Source of the DNA: Chloranthus sessilifolius
Lineage: Eukaryota; Streptophyta; Magnoliopsida; Chloranthales; Chloranthaceae
DNA: 64,000 bases
Assembly: GCA_021018995.1 (NCBI GenBank)
Contig: CM037590.1
Coordinates: 86,336,097 to 86,400,096 of the forward strand
Reading direction: 5' to 3'
Made by a program: the position numbers and the translations under genes. Below are positions 13,131 to 25,320 of this stretch, piece after piece; the first letter of the stretch is position 1, and each line of letters opens with the position of its first letter. Below the pieces are notes generated by a model. It had not been told where the DNA came from. It saw only the letters and a list, made by a program, of their open reading frames with translations, and did not search any database.

Positions 13131-13456
13131 ATACTCACACTCACAGTAAGTAAAGAGAATGCACACAAGCACAAAAAAAAAATAAAAAAAATTTCAAACA
13201 AAAATTAACAACTACATAGATTTACACTAAACAAATAACAAGGAATTAAACATAAATGGACTGAGATTTAGGGGAAAGGAAATGCAAACAGAGCTAGCTA
13301 CACTCCATCTGCAACTCTTGCTTTTCCCTTCTTCTGCTGTCTATTTCTATAAAATTCTAAAAAATATCAGTAGTACTTTATTCTAGATTAGGAACAACTA
13401 CAAAGAATTTAGAAGTCTAAGTTATAGTACAACTCAGGTCTACTAAAAAGATCAAT

Positions 13457-13475
13457 CTCCTTGACAGCAGCGCCA
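13457..13475 (-). other. Primer binding site of element X
   Basis: Six bases inside the 5' LTR the minus strand reads TGGCGCTGCTGTCAAGGAG. This is close to the TGGCGCCGTTGCCGGGGA primer site often seen in Athila-type elements and usually assigned to tRNA-Asp. The tRNA assignment is from memory. Confidence 0.7.
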
Positions 13476-13481
13476 AAAACT

Positions 13482-16118
13482 TGTTTTGAATGTGCTGATT
13501 TATTATGTGGTGTTGGAAGAGAATAAAAATCAAAGTAAAATAGAAGATAAAGATATGGTGAAAACAACAATCCTAAAACATCCTAGACCTACAAAATACA
13601 GGGCCTATTATAGCAAGTTTTGATAATTAAGAGTTTGTCCCATAGAGAAATTGATCTAGAACTTAAAATGGGCTGTAATAGTTGGCCTCCAGATCTGACA
13701 ATCCTAAAGAAAGGGAGTTGGGTGTCACGACGACACTAAATTAACCCTAACAAAAAAGAAATAAAGTACAGCCCTATCCTAAAGAAAGGGTTAAGAGGAA
13801 GATGGTGATGGTGTGTGCCAAAATAAAATATATAAAAAAATGGGAAGTAAGCAGGTTAAGCTAGAATTAATGCAGTAATGTAACTCAGATTTAGACTGTC
13901 TCTGTAGTGACCCTTGCTGAGATGCTATTACTAAACTCAACAAGGTAGAAATATCCAACTTAACCCATGCCATTTGGGGTGCTCTTAAGGCTATAGGCTG
14001 TCCACTCAAATGGCCACAGCCTATCCTATAGAGTCTGTCAAATCCCATTGATCAAGCCAAGAGTTGCTAATCTAATCAAGAGGAGTGGACTGATCATTTC
14101 TCCTACCACTGGACTAGATCAAGCCATGAATACTATTACAGACACTATGTAAATCCAGTGCTACAAGCTCCCCAGATCTGCGCACAGATCTGGCTGACGT
14201 CCATAGATATTCTAACCCATAAAGTCTTAAGTGCTTTGCCAAGGCCAACGGCTCACTGTGCCCACACAAAGGACCAGCAACAGGTTGAATAAGGATTTAG
14301 ATTCAGGTGATTATTGCTACAAAAGACCTGCAATGACTCAGCCTCAAGCAACAATTACTATAGAGAAATTAGATCTAACATTTGATATCAGTCAAGCAAA
14401 ACAGAGGGGAGCCAGTTCCTGCACAAACCTCCTCACGAGGCTCTAAAAGCTAATGTGCAGAGGAGAAGAATCCTTCTCAGACATGTGGCTGGACACCACC
14501 TTAGGGTTATACTCTGTCCACTCAAATGGTCATAGGGTTTTCGATTGGTCTGTCCATACCACAGAGATCTGAGAAAGAACATGTAAAGTGATGTTGCCAC
14601 CATGGAGTCCTAGGGCTATGAGCTCTCCAGATCTGGCTACAGATCCGGCTTGCTATCCATGGGTCTATCGAACCAAAGGAAATAAGATGGTAAACAATAG
14701 ATCTACTAAAAACAGAATAGGCTAGTCCTAAAGCATGGAACCTATATACATCTAAGGAAACTACAAGATCTATAGATTCAATTAGTCATTAAAATAATAA
14801 TCCATTGATAAAAGCAAAACTTATAATGAACTGTCTCAAGGCTGCAGCCTGTACACAACTGCTCATTCAAAAGATCTCAATGTATACAAAACCAATTATA
14901 AAACTAAAATAAAACTAAACCTAGCTGCTTACAAAAGAATTAGTCAGCAAATGTTGGGCTAAGAGAGAAGAAAAATAAGAAAAAGAGATGATCAAACCCT
15001 AACCCTAGTCTGCTGGAGCTCTCAGCCGACAGAGGATAAAGGAAAGATGAAAATACTAAGCTCTAAGTACAGCTTATATACAATGTCCATAAGGTCTTGG
15101 CTTAAAAGAGAGTAACCCTAGTTTTTCTAATAGATATGGCACTATTACAACTCTTGAATGCTTTGAGATGTGCACCTTGAAATCCGTGCCTTGGGGAGTG
15201 TGCCCTAGCCTTGGAAAATTTCCAAAAGGTCCTTGAGTTAAAACTGAGAAGTGGAGAGCCCGAGCTTCGTGGGGCTGGCATTTGCATTAATGCACTCGCA
15301 TAGTTGCTTTGCCTTCGCGGAGGAGCGTTTGGCTTAGGTGGTTTATTCACTCGCGCAGTAGGTTCTTAGTTGATCATGTAGTTGCTTTACATTACAATGC
15401 TGTCGTGGAGGAGATTTGCGAACACCTAGATTTGTCGCGCAGTCGAACTTTAAAAGTTCTCTCTCACTAGATACTAGCGCAGGTAGGCTCCTGTGCTCGC
15501 ATAGTAACTGGTTAAGCTTCAGAGTGCGTGAGGAAACTTTTGGGAGTCTCTCTCTTCCAGGGCTTCGCGAGAACTCTACGAGGTGACAAATTGTTCTTAA
15601 TGCATATGGACTTGCTATGTTCTGCGCGCGAATGCTTTATGGCTCAATCTCCGCGAGCATAAATTCTGAGGGTTTAAAGACGCAAGATCTTCATGATGTC
15701 TTTACTGCTCTCCTCTTGACTGCGCATCCTATCTGTGCAAGGGCAGCTTTCACTGTATCCTTAACTCCTCAACTCTGCGAGATGAGTCTTTTGATTCCCT
15801 GATGCATTGCACTTACTGCTGTTGCAGCTTCTTCCCTTCTCAGCTAACTTCTTTCATCTGCTAAACTTTTGGTCAATGATGACCAGTAAATGAGTCACCA
15901 TGGTGAGCACTACCAACGTATTCCATTAGGCTTTGGCTCAGCTGTCATCTTTGCATGTTTTCTTCCTCTTCTTTGGACCAATAAGCAGGGATTTTATGTT
16001 TAGCTGCACAGTTTATTACTAACTACAAAACACACTTAACAAATAATTATTAGTGAGCTTCAAGGTTCAACAAAGGCTAGGTTAAGAAGTGAAAAGTGGT
16101 ATTTTTCAGTGAATCACA
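13482..16118 (-). repeat. 5' LTR of element X
   Basis: Partner of 3096-5783, 2637 bp. On the minus strand it starts TGTGATTCACTG and ends TTCAAAACA just before the primer site. It is followed on the plus strand by the target duplication ACACC. No ORF of interest. Confidence 0.85.
15073..15080 (-). promoter_or_regulatory. TATA box in 5' LTR of element X
   Basis: TATATAAG on the minus strand about 1.04 kb into the LTR. It is the likely core promoter for the gag transcript. Confidence 0.6.
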
Positions 16119-18205
16119 ACACCCCATTCAGCAAACCTGTCGACTACTTCAGCAACCTCCCACATCTACTCAACCATCCTATCGAAATAGCCATTGCACC
16201 TGTCGACCACTTCACCCTCCAGCTTCAGAACATCTCGAGATTCACCCTCATCCTCACAAAGAGGTGCCTGAAGCTGCTGCCTATCCTTCCACACCCTTGT
16301 GAGAATTCAAAGCCCTTCTTCAGTACATCTCGACCTGCTTGTTGAAGCCACCTTCAACCTCTCGAAGCCCTCACACGTGCTCTCAAGTTCATCTTCTCCA
16401 CTATTGAAGCTGCATATTTTAATGCTTCAAGCCATCTCAATCCATCAAGTCTAAAAGTATGAGGGCTCATTTGGTAACAGCTGCAACTAGAATATTTTGG
16501 ATTTCAGCAGCAAATACTTTTGGCAAGGGTAGATTTGAGAACTCCAAAGCATGAAAGAGGTCTGCACATGGGCAAGTGATTTGCAGAAATTAAATGAATG
16601 ATGCAGCTGGAGTTATATTTTTGGGAAAAATATTACTGATTGGCAGGGGCAATTTCGGAACTCCACAGTAGGGATAGCTACCCACATGTGTAAACTATTT
16701 TTGGGAGAAATTTTTTACGGGAACAAACTACATCAGCTGAGTAGAACTGAATTGAGCTTTCTTCTCTCTAATTGGTTGAAATGTTAAGCACATGGATAAG
16801 CATAAATTGAAATCAAACTGTCTTCTCTGATTGGCTGCAATCCAAAGCACTTGGATCACTGCATGTTCATAAATAAGGCACCTTGCTGCTGTTATTTCTC
16901 AGCAAGGTAACTAAGGAATATCCTTAGTTCTCCTTGACTAATTTAGGTTTAGTTTTAGTTTTAATTTTTCTCTTTTTTATTCCCCCTTCTCTCCCTAATC
17001 CAACCTGTTGGATTAGATCTAGGTAGAAGCTCAGATCTGGTTTCTAAGTGTAAATAAATCTATAAATTCATTGTGAAGAGCTCTAGATCATGCACAGACT
17101 GTAGGCTTGAGACAGATCATTGTAAGTTTCGATTAAGCAATGAAATGTTATTTTCAAAGTTTCATTAGATCTTTAAGTTTTCTATTCAATTGCTTTAGAT
17201 TTTTCCAGATCTGATGCACCTATGGTTGCCTGAGCTTGTAGCCTTGCAACTATAGTGCTTGCAGTAGTTTTCATGTTCTAATTTTTATCCTCACTACTGG
17301 AATAAATCTCTAGGATGATCTATGACCATTCAAGTGGACAGATTACACCCTTATGACTAATCCAGAAGTGAAGGTGACCATGGATCCTTCCTCTTTACAC
17401 TTGTGCTTGTAGCCAAGTGAAAGATTGTAGCAAATCCATACCTTGCTCTGATTTTCAGATCTATATTCAGTGAAGAGATATGGAATTATGCAGAGATTGC
17501 AGCCTTGTGAGCTTGGGCATTACAACTATTTGAAGCAATGACCAACTGAGTTTAGATCCCCAAATAATCTCTGATTTCTAGTGGTTCTCACCAGAACTAC
17601 ATGGATTATTTGATCCTATGATTGTAAGTGCTTGTAGCCTTACAAGCATAGTGGCTGCAATGGTTTTATTGTTTAAATTTGAACCTTTGGATTGGATGAA
17701 GTCTATAGGATGATCTGTGACCATTTAAGTGGACAGCCCATACCCTTAAGATCAGTTCAAGCTCTTGGTTTGGTTTGAATTCTTCTACCTTGCACTTGTG
17801 TTTGTAGCCAAGTGAAGGATAGCTACATATTCACATGTCTTGATCTATTTTGCAATAAGAACCAATCCCTAGCTGCCAATTTCTCCCCATTTTACATTTT
17901 ATTTTACTATCCATCTCCCTCAATCTTGTAGATCTAGTTTTATATTTCTATTTTGTAGATTAGATCTAGTGACACCCGAAAGACTCTCTTTCTTTTCTCT
18001 GTTTTCTAGGCTAGAATTGCTAGATCTGTAGCAGATCTGGAGGTCTACTATACAACCTCTTAGGTTTTAGATCACTACTCCCTGTGGGATAAACTTTTAC
18101 TTTTGAAACTTACTACAAAGGACCCTGTATCTTGCAGGTCTAGGTATTTTAGGATTGTTGTTTTCATCCTCTCTTTTACTTTGATTTTTTTTTTCCTTTA
18201 TAGTA
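16119..18205 (+). mobile_element. Host Athila-like LTR, remaining part
   Basis: Continues the LTR of 1-559. The CCTGTCGA array resumes at once (16137, 16199), followed by a TATA-like CATAAATA near 16868. The LTR body then shows the words AATCCAACCTGTTGGATTAG and CATTTAAGTGGACAG, and CTGTGGGATAAAC near 18084. These occur in the same order in the LTRs at 46610, 50717 and 55898. It stops at about 18205 without the terminal about 70 bp or a primer site, and is fused directly to pol sequence. It is therefore truncated on this side. Confidence 0.75.
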
Positions 18206-20524
18206 ATCAGTACCTGAAATAACACCAACATCCGTCAATGCTCACCAAGGAAGAATTTGAAAATGCCTTGTTGGCCATCTATGATGAAAAAGGAAGTGTA
18301 GAGCAACATTCCGAAGGGATAAAAACCATTTAAACGCCTTAGGAGATTAAGCCATGGAAAATAAAGGTCGAACCATTACCCACTGTAGAAAAGCCCAAAT
18401 TAATGCCATCAATAGAGCAACCCCAAAGCTCGAATTGAAACAACTACCCGATTCACTTAAATACACTTTTCTGGGACTGCATGAACCACTCCCAGTGATA
18501 ATTTCATCCACTTTATCTGAAAAGCAAGAGAGTGAGTTGCAAAAGGTAAAGATCACAAAAGGGTAATTGGATGGACCTTGCCTGATCAGAGAGGAATCGA
18601 TCAGACGGTTTGCATGGACCAAATACATCTAGAGGAAGAAAATAAGACATCAAAGGAAGCATAAAGACTACTCAACTTGAATATGAAGGAAGTCGTGTTA
18701 AAGGAGATCATCAAACTTGATGTTGGCATTATCTATGCAATCTCTAATAGCGAATGGGTAAGTCCAGTGCAGATTGTTCCAAAAATATCTGGCATAACTA
18801 TAAAGGAGAATGCTGAAATGGAACTGATGTTCACACAAGAAACCATCGGATGGTGTGTTTGCATTGATTATCAAAAATTGAATGCAGCCAGAAGGAAGGA
18901 TCACTTTCCCCTTCCTTTTATTGATCAGATTCTTGAAAAATTGGCCAGATAGAAATTTTATTATTTTCTTGATAGATATTCTGGGTACAACCAATTACCC
19001 GTGTTTCCAACAAATTAAGAAAAAACTACTTTTACTTGTCCCTATGACACATTTGCATATCGCAGAATGCCATTCGGTCTTTGCAATGCACCTGCCACTT
19101 TCCAGCGTTATATGTTAGCCATATTTTATGACATGGTTGACAAATTCATCGAAGTTATCATGGACGACTTCTCAGTCTTTGGGAAGACCTTTGAACTGTG
19201 TCTGCATCACTTGACATAGGTGCTACAACGTTGTGAAGAATCTAATCTCATCTTAATCTAGGAAAAGAGCCATTTTATGGTTCAACAAGGAATTGTCTTG
19301 GGACACATTTTATCCAAGAAAGGGATCGAAGTTGACAAGGCAAAGGTTGATTTAATCGCCAATTTACAACCCCTGAAGACTATTCGTCAAATACGATCAT
19401 TCTTGGGGCATGCAGGGTTCTATAGGAGATTTATCAAGGACTTTAGCAAGGTGGCTAACCCATTGTGTAACCTGTTGGGGAAGGATGTTCTGTTCAACTT
19501 TGATGATGCTTGTATGGAGGCTTTTGTGAAGTTACAAGAATTACTATCAAATGCTCTGATAATCAATCCTCCGGACTATTCACTACCTTTTGAGATTATC
19601 CATGATGCCTCTAATTATGCAATCGGTGCGAGTCTAGGCCAAAGAGTAGATAAATTACCTCATGTAATTTACTACACTAGTAAAACATTGGTCGACGCAT
19701 AAGTAAACTACACCACCATGGAGAAAGAATTATTGGTTGTGGTTTATGCATTGGACAAATTTCGTTCATACTTGCTTGGTTCTAAGATTGTGGTCTTTTC
19801 CGATCACTCCACGTTAAAGTACCTATTGGCAAAGAAGGATGCAAGAACAAGGTTGATTCGATGAATTTTGCTTCTCCAAGAATTTAACTTCAAAATTCCA
19901 CGTTAAAGTACCTGTTGGCAAAGAAGGATGCAAGAACAAGGTTGACTCGATGAATTTTGCTTCTCAAAGAATTTAACTTCAAAATTCGAGATAAAAAATG
20001 GCTTGAGAAGGTTGTTGTTGATCATTTGTCTCGAATTCTACCAGCAGAATCCTTTATCTCAGATCCCATCCGAGACACCTTTCCCGATGAATAGTTGATG
20101 GCTATCAATGTGGCAAGAAATAGAACCCCTTGGTATGCAAACATCGTTAATTACTTGCTCACTCCCTTTATAGTGGACTAGAAACGACAAAGACATGTTT
20201 TTGTCCCAAGTAAAATACTACCTTTGGGATGAGCCACATTGGTTTAAATTATTCTCAGATCAGGTGATCTGCCAATGTGTGCCAGAAGAAGAGCAAGCGC
20301 TCATCATGAATTTTTGCCACGAAGGAGCGTGTGGAGGGCATTTTGGAGGACGTAAAACCACTTTAAAATTTTTACAAAGTGGATTTTATTGGCCAACGAT
20401 CTTTCGTGCTGCAATGGCCTACTGCAAAGAATGCATACGATGCCATAAATTGGGAAACAATTCTAAACGAGATATGATGCCACTGCACCCAATTTTTGTA
20501 ATGACCCCAAATTCCGTTGATGGT
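18206..20524 (+). pseudogene. pol: Athila-lineage pol fragment: RT, RNase H and integrase zinc finger
   Basis: Translated pieces in changing frames give, in order: an upstream linker (18240-18670); RT with SEWVSPVQIVPK, VCIDYQKLNAA, an MPFGLCNAPATFQRY word and the catalytic IMDDFSVFG at about 19156-19185; the RT thumb (ILSKKGIEVDKAK, FLGHAGFYRRFIKDFSK); RNase H with HDASNYAIGA and [12 protein letters not shown]; then an integrase N-terminal HHCC finger (words MNFCHEGACGGHFG and CKECIRCHK, 20308-20455). These match Athila-type pol. There are many in-frame stops, an 89-bp tandem duplication in RNase H, and loss of the integrase core after the finger. No gag or protease precedes it. It is a dead fragment joined to unrelated DNA on both sides. 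Confidence 0.85.
19809..19986 (+). repeat. 89-bp tandem duplication inside RNase H
   Basis: 19809-19897 is repeated at 19898-19986 with only a few substitutions. Because 89 is not a multiple of three, it shifts the reading frame at the end of RNase H. Confidence 0.9.
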
Positions 20525-20640
20525 GAGTCATTGACTCTTATGGAAAACATGGCTACTCATGTTAGGCGTTGCCATGCATTCGTATCTTTGAAAATGGTAT
20601 ATCGATTTTCGAGGACGAAAACTCTTTAAGGTGGGAAGAA
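20525..20640 (+). other. 3' polyprotein end and polypurine tract of a different gypsy element
   Basis: After the integrase finger the sequence changes character and ends TTTCGAGGACGAAAACTC then AAGGTGGGAAGAA, directly before an LTR starting TGTAACATCC. This terminal word plus purine tract is the familiar end of Tekay/Del-type chromovirus polyproteins. The lineage name is from memory. Confidence 0.55.
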
Positions 20641-21534
20641 TGTAACATCCTGAAAATTCCCAAACTATAGGTCCTGATTAGGTGCATGTCACCGTTCGGA
20701 TTTTTCAAACGGGATCATTTTGGGTCTGTTTGAGCTCGTGTGAGATTTTTAGGACCAAGTTTATACACCATAGTGGTGTGTATTGGCTCAACACCGAATT
20801 CGATTGATGAGTGATTCGGGTGTGCAGCCCCACACGGAGCCAAAGATCATTTGTGTGGCATAAAACAACTTGGTTAGGTATATGGGTTCCTCATCAGAAC
20901 TAAACCAATGGATAAAGCTTACACCCAAATGGGTGTATGTGTTTTGTAGGGGAACTAATCCCTTTAGCTATAAAGGCAAAGGGGTTCCTTAAGAAGCTAT
21001 AACCGGTTGCATTGCCTTGGGAATTTTGGGTTCTAGAGAGAGAGAGAAGAGTTTGAGGAGATCACGCCGTAAACTGTCTAAACATCGAATCGGCTCCGTT
21101 GAACTTCGAGGTATTGTCCTCATGTAGTTCTGTGCCACGGGGAGTTGTTAGATTCTGACTGCACTGAGATTTGAGAAAATGAGAATGTGTGGATAGAACC
21201 AACCGTTGTGATCACAGCATACGTGAATGTGAGAGTGAAGAATAGTGTGTGTTGGAGTAGTGTCTCTTCATAGGCTTCGTTTTGATTCAAATGCCAGAGA
21301 GATTAGCGAAATTCACTTTGAGACCCTAGCTTGGATGTGAATGCGTGGATCGAGGAATCGATCGATTTAAAGGTAAGAATTTATGTGGATTTGTAATGAA
21401 TAATTTTGTTAGTTTAATTTAAGCATATGGGTGAGAAATTTGAAGAAGGAAGATAGGATTTGAAAGAAAATGGCTTGAAGAAGTTAAAGCCCGAGTTTAG
21501 GTGAAATCTGATAAAACCGACCGATCTATTTTCA
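20641..21534 (+). repeat. LTR of a Tekay/Del-like element, about 894 bp
   Basis: Begins TGTAACATCCTG right after a purine tract and probably ends TATTTTCA. It carries a TATA box at 20969 and an AG-rich (AGAGAGAG) segment near 21040, typical of a leader downstream of the start site. No partner LTR is present in the window, so it is a 3' LTR with most of its element deleted, or part of a recombinant. Confidence 0.6.
20969..20976 (+). promoter_or_regulatory. TATA box in the Tekay/Del-like LTR
   Basis: TATAAAGG about 330 bp into the LTR. Confidence 0.5.
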
Positions 21535-21537
21535 CTG

Positions 21538-22498
21538 TGATAGCCCGGATTTTCCAAATCCTAAATTTTCTGAGATATTTTTTTTTTCTTTAACTTTACA
21601 CCAAAACCAAATGGGAAAACCCGGACCGCTAGATCGTAGATCACAATCTGATACAGAATTTACCTGGTACATCCACACACACATGCAGAAATTAAAGCTG
21701 ATAATACATAGGGCATAAATAAAATCTCCAGTTCTAATATCCATCATGAACACTAAACTAAAACAAACTACCAGTGAAGACTACCATCACCCAACAGTAG
21801 TGTACAATGCATGTATAATAGCACAAACGTACCAAGCCCGAACTTACCAAAGTCCATGATGTCCTAAATCTACGATCCCAAAATTCTTACCAATCCTCAA
21901 GTCCTCAATTCATAAGTTCGGTGTCCAGATATGTTTTATACCTGTGACGTATAGTCAGGGTGAGCTAACAACTAAGCTCAGTAGAAGAAATTCAAACACA
22001 ACTCACATCTTATCATTGAAATGCATAGATTCAATGATAAAATTTCAAAATCATTTCGAATCAAATAGAGTTGCAAATTTTACAATTTTATTTTCAAAAC
22101 ATAGCGAAGTGAAAACAAGGCATATTAGAAACGAACATAGATCAGAATAGAACATATAGGAAAATAGATACATATCGAGAACATAATATATCTGAAAAAC
22201 ATGGACACTTATCAAAGAAAAATGTAACTGGAAACAGAATAAAATCAGAAGCAGAATATATCAAAACAGAAACTTGTTAAAAATTGAGAAATATCATGAT
22301 GAGAACATAACAAAATGGAGCAGGCATATCATCAAATCGAAGCATACACAAAACAAGCAATGTATCAAGGAACAGAACATACATATCCGAAAGGCAAAGC
22401 ATCCCATTGCGAGAACAAGAAAAAAACCTCGGGGACTCAACCCCTCTTTGCACATAAGTATAACCGAATCATCCCATAAGTGGGGAACGGAAACACAT
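21538..22498 (+). mobile_element. LTR fragment of a further gypsy-type element
   Basis: Starts TGATAGCCCGGATTTTCC, a common plant gypsy LTR start form (TG then a CCCGGATTTTCC word). It continues with a GGGTGAGCTAACAACTAAGCTCAGTAG stretch and an A-rich body with many CATA/AGAACA words, and is cut at 22498 by the next LTR. No internal domains, partner LTR or coding frame were seen. Assignment beyond gypsy-like is not possible. Confidence 0.45.
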
Positions 22499-23679
22499 TG
22501 TTAGTCACTGGTTTTTACCACTTTCTACCCCTTAAACCTAGCTTTTGCTAGGGCTTAGAGTGATTAATAATTGCTTTTAACTGTTGTTTTATAGGTAGGA
22601 ATAAATTGCATTCATAGTGCATAAATCCATGAATAAGTGCTACGAAGATGAGATTAGAATCATCCAATAGAGTTGAGACAAGTGGGGCCCATGGCCTAAA
22701 AGATAGCTGCTACCGTTGGATTAAATGACAGAATAAAGTAGCCAAAGCCTCAACACCTTCAGCTCCAAACTGTCAAAGAAACCATCTTTAGCTCTTTGCA
22801 CATTGGAACATAATAGCAGCATATTCAGTTGTGTGCATACACACTAGCACATTAAAGAAGAGCAATATCAGCAATGCACTAAAACAACCATGTGCAGCTG
22901 CACACATAAAAAATTATTAAACTAAATTAAAGACTCAGCAGTGTGGAGTAGAACAGCTTCAGCAATGTGAACTTGAGGTTCACCAATATATGGAAGTGGT
23001 GCACTTCTCAACCTGTCAAATGCTAGAGAGCAAAGTCCAACCTATCGAGTGTTGAAGCTGAAACTTGGTACTTGTCGATTAGTGTTGAAGCAGAAGTGTG
23101 CACTGTTCGAGCAGTGCTAAAGCAGAAAGCCAACCGATCGAGTGCTTCAAATTGAGGCTGAGAACCTATTATTTGGTGCTAAAGATGAAGTGAACTAATC
23201 GAGCAGTGCTGAAGCTAAACTGGGAACCTGTCGAGCAGTACTCCTCTAAGCATTCAACCTATCGAATGGTGCTGAAGCCCATTTAGCCAACCTATTGAAT
23301 AGAACACCGTTGAAGCTGCTATTTTGAAGACCTGCTTCAGTACCTGTCGAATAGTGGTCTTCAATTGGTCGAATGGATGGCTGAAGCACTCTTCATCTTC
23401 TCAAAGTGAATCAGAATTCTTCAATGTGCTCCAGCTCGGGTCCCATTGGGTTCTAACTAATTTCAGACATTATTAATGGACATTTGAGGGGCAGCTTTGG
23501 GATTTTCAACAAGTCACGTAGGAGAACAGTCCACATGAGATATATTTCATAACTAAATGGAATATTCTTGGGCTGAAATCAAGCAATTGCAGTTGAGCAC
23601 AACTGTAAATATTCTTCTTTCAGCTGATTGGCCACAACACTAATCACATGGATTAAAATATGCTGAAATAAAATCCTCC
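22499..23679 (+). repeat. LTR A of the tandem array, first part
   Basis: Starts TGTTAGTCACTGG and aligns with the starts of LTR B (50717) and LTR C (55898). It contains the CCTRTCGA motif array (about 23010-23370). It is interrupted after 23679 by the giant element, whose target duplication CCTCC is 23675-23679. The LTR resumes at 46610; reading across the junction matches LTR C base for base around the site. Confidence 0.9.
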
Positions 23680-24390
23680 TGTGCGACCATGGATCCTCGC
23701 GAACCCGTCGCGGCGATGTGCTCGCCTAACGAATGAAAAAAAAAATGTAGAGTCGCCACCCGGAGCTTTTGGTGACCCGGGAAACCTTCAAATCGATATT
23801 TTGAGCACCGAAGTGCTAAATATGGCTCTGATTTACCGGTCTTTGCCAAAGGCTCTAGGGTAGGGGCTTCGGTTATCGATTGGGAAGGGTTTAGGCACCC
23901 GATCAACCAGCACGTAGCGGTCTCTATCCATGGCCAAAATAAAAATAAAAAGGGCGGATTTTCCCCTTGCCCAAAGGCAATACGGTCTTATCAAGCTTTG
24001 AGCCAAACTGAAATTTCGACGGCGTAACGGCTTGAATCCTTAGACGGAGGAGACACCAAGAAGCTAGAGGAAGAGAGGGGTGAGCCGGAGATCACGGGCC
24101 CTTGTTGCACCGTGGAAGATCTTCGCTTTGGCATGCTTTCGATGGCTTAAACAATATGGAAATAGATTCTAACACTAGGATTCGGTAAAATAGGAAGTGT
24201 AGGGTGAGGTTAAAGGCTAGACTTTAGCAAAAGGGAGTGATCTAATGGTGGAAATGGGTTGAAAGGGATGAACTAAGCATGCTGGAATTCTGGAAAAATG
24301 TGTGCATTTTCTCTCACTAGGGTTCTCTCTTAAGCTCCAAATCCTTAACCTCCAATTTTTTCCAACCCTTAAGGAAGAGGGGGGCCTCTC

Positions 24391-24398
24391 TATTTATA
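24391..24398 (-). promoter_or_regulatory. TATA box of the giant element LTR
   Basis: On the minus strand CTATAAATAGAG. The same box is in the related LTR at 62168. It lies inside the stretch that is missing from the 5' LTR of this copy. Confidence 0.7.
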
Positions 24399-24680
24399 GA
24401 GAAGAGGTGGATTAGGGGCTTACTTAAGAGCTAATGGGTTTAGCAATTAGGTAATCTCCCCATCTAAGGTTTTCTAGGTGTTCCAGGTCCTAGGGTTTTG
24501 GGGAAACTGATTTCAATGGCAAATGATGGGGTGGAACCAAAGGTGACTTAAGGGTTGCCAATAAACTCAAAGGAGGTGCAACCAATCTTAAGACACCCAC
24601 CTTAACTAAGGGGATGGTCAAAGGGTCAAACTAGAGGAAGGAAATTTGAGCAACTGATGACAGTTACTGTAGCTAAGTTG

Positions 24681-24895
24681 GGCGTATATATTATATACGC
24701 CTAGTTTAGGAACAGTAAATTTCATCAAAAATAGGGGAGTCCTGGGAAGATGAAGCCCGTGGTGGGTCCCACCTATACTGGGCGTATATATTATATACGC
24801 CCGGCCAAATTTCCTCTAAAATAGGCAGGTGTATATAATATATACGCCTGACTAATCTGGGGCAAAAGTGGTTGGGCGTATGCAATATCTACGCC
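24681..24895. repeat. Palindrome cluster in the 3' LTR (4 copies)
   Basis: 21-bp palindromes start at 24681, 24781, 24828 and 24875. Perfect copies have arms GGCGTATATA and TATATACGCC around one central base; the last two copies are imperfect. Spacing is 100, 47 and 47. They sit about 290-500 bp upstream of the TATA box in the element's direction. Confidence 0.95.
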
Positions 24896-25277
24896 TGAGT
24901 AAAAGTCCTATGATTTTATGTGAAACTTCAATCGGCCATAACTTTTGACTCGCAGCTCCAAATTGGGTGATCTTTGGCTTGTTGCAAAGCTGGAGAAGTC
25001 GTCTTTCCCAAGGTATATGGCTCATCCATGGTAATGGTCTATGTGAAATTCTGTAACTCTCCTCCCATCAATCACTCAGAAGGGTTTAAGTTAGGTCTAG
25101 GAAGGGATTCTAGGGTTTAGGGGTGACTTCTAAGGGTTGGGGAATGGTTCTAAAGGGTTCAGGGTGATTCATAAAGGTTTGGGAGGATTCCTATGGGTTC
25201 AGGAGTGCCATCGACGAGGGTACATCTCTCCGAAATGCATTGATCGGGACCTTGGGCGAATTTGGGTAATCTCTGAG

Positions 25278-25290
25278 ATGCCCTCTTTGG
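25278..25290 (-). other. Polypurine tract of the giant element
   Basis: On the minus strand CCAAAGAGGGCAT adjoins the inner edge of the 3' LTR. The related element has AAGGAGGGGCAT at the same place (62931-62942). Confidence 0.65.
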
Positions 25291-25320
25291 TATTCGATCA
25301 CTAATGATCGGATGCCAAAG
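25285..25320. other. Conserved hairpin beside the 3' LTR
   Basis: Arms CTTTGGTATTCGATCA (25285-25300) and TGATCGGATGCCAAAG (25305-25320) enclose the loop CTAA. All 16 positions pair if two G-U pairs are allowed in RNA of the plus strand. The related element has the same hairpin at 62939-62974. Confidence 0.8.

Larger units (their letters stand above)
3096..16118 (-). mobile_element. Element X: complete non-autonomous Athila-like LTR retrotransposon, 13.0 kb
   Basis: Two related LTRs of about 2.6-2.7 kb (3096-5783 and 13482-16118) enclose a 7.7-kb internal region. The 5-bp target duplication ACACC is at 3091-3095 and 16119-16123. On the minus strand the order is 5' LTR, primer site, gag, a spacer, a large ORF, a noncoding tail, polypurine tract and 3' LTR. 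The gag resembles Athila-lineage gag. No protease, RT, RNase H or integrase could be found, so pol was probably supplied in trans. The element is inserted inside the host LTR that covers 1-559 and 16119-18205. Confidence 0.85.
23680..25275 (-). repeat. 3' LTR of the giant element (full length, about 1.6 kb)
   Basis: On the plus strand it starts TGTGCGACCATGG, as does the other LTR at 45609. The inner end is taken where homology with TTTGGGTGTCTACA of the other LTR ends, before the polypurine tract; this edge is uncertain by about 5 bases. It keeps 24049-24649, which the 5' LTR lacks. Confidence 0.85.

Noticed and set aside
23640..23906. Minus-strand 88-residue frame at the 3' LTR edge, with a near copy at 45578-45829
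   Set aside because: It is LTR sequence repeated in the other LTR; similarity reflects LTR duplication, not a gene family.
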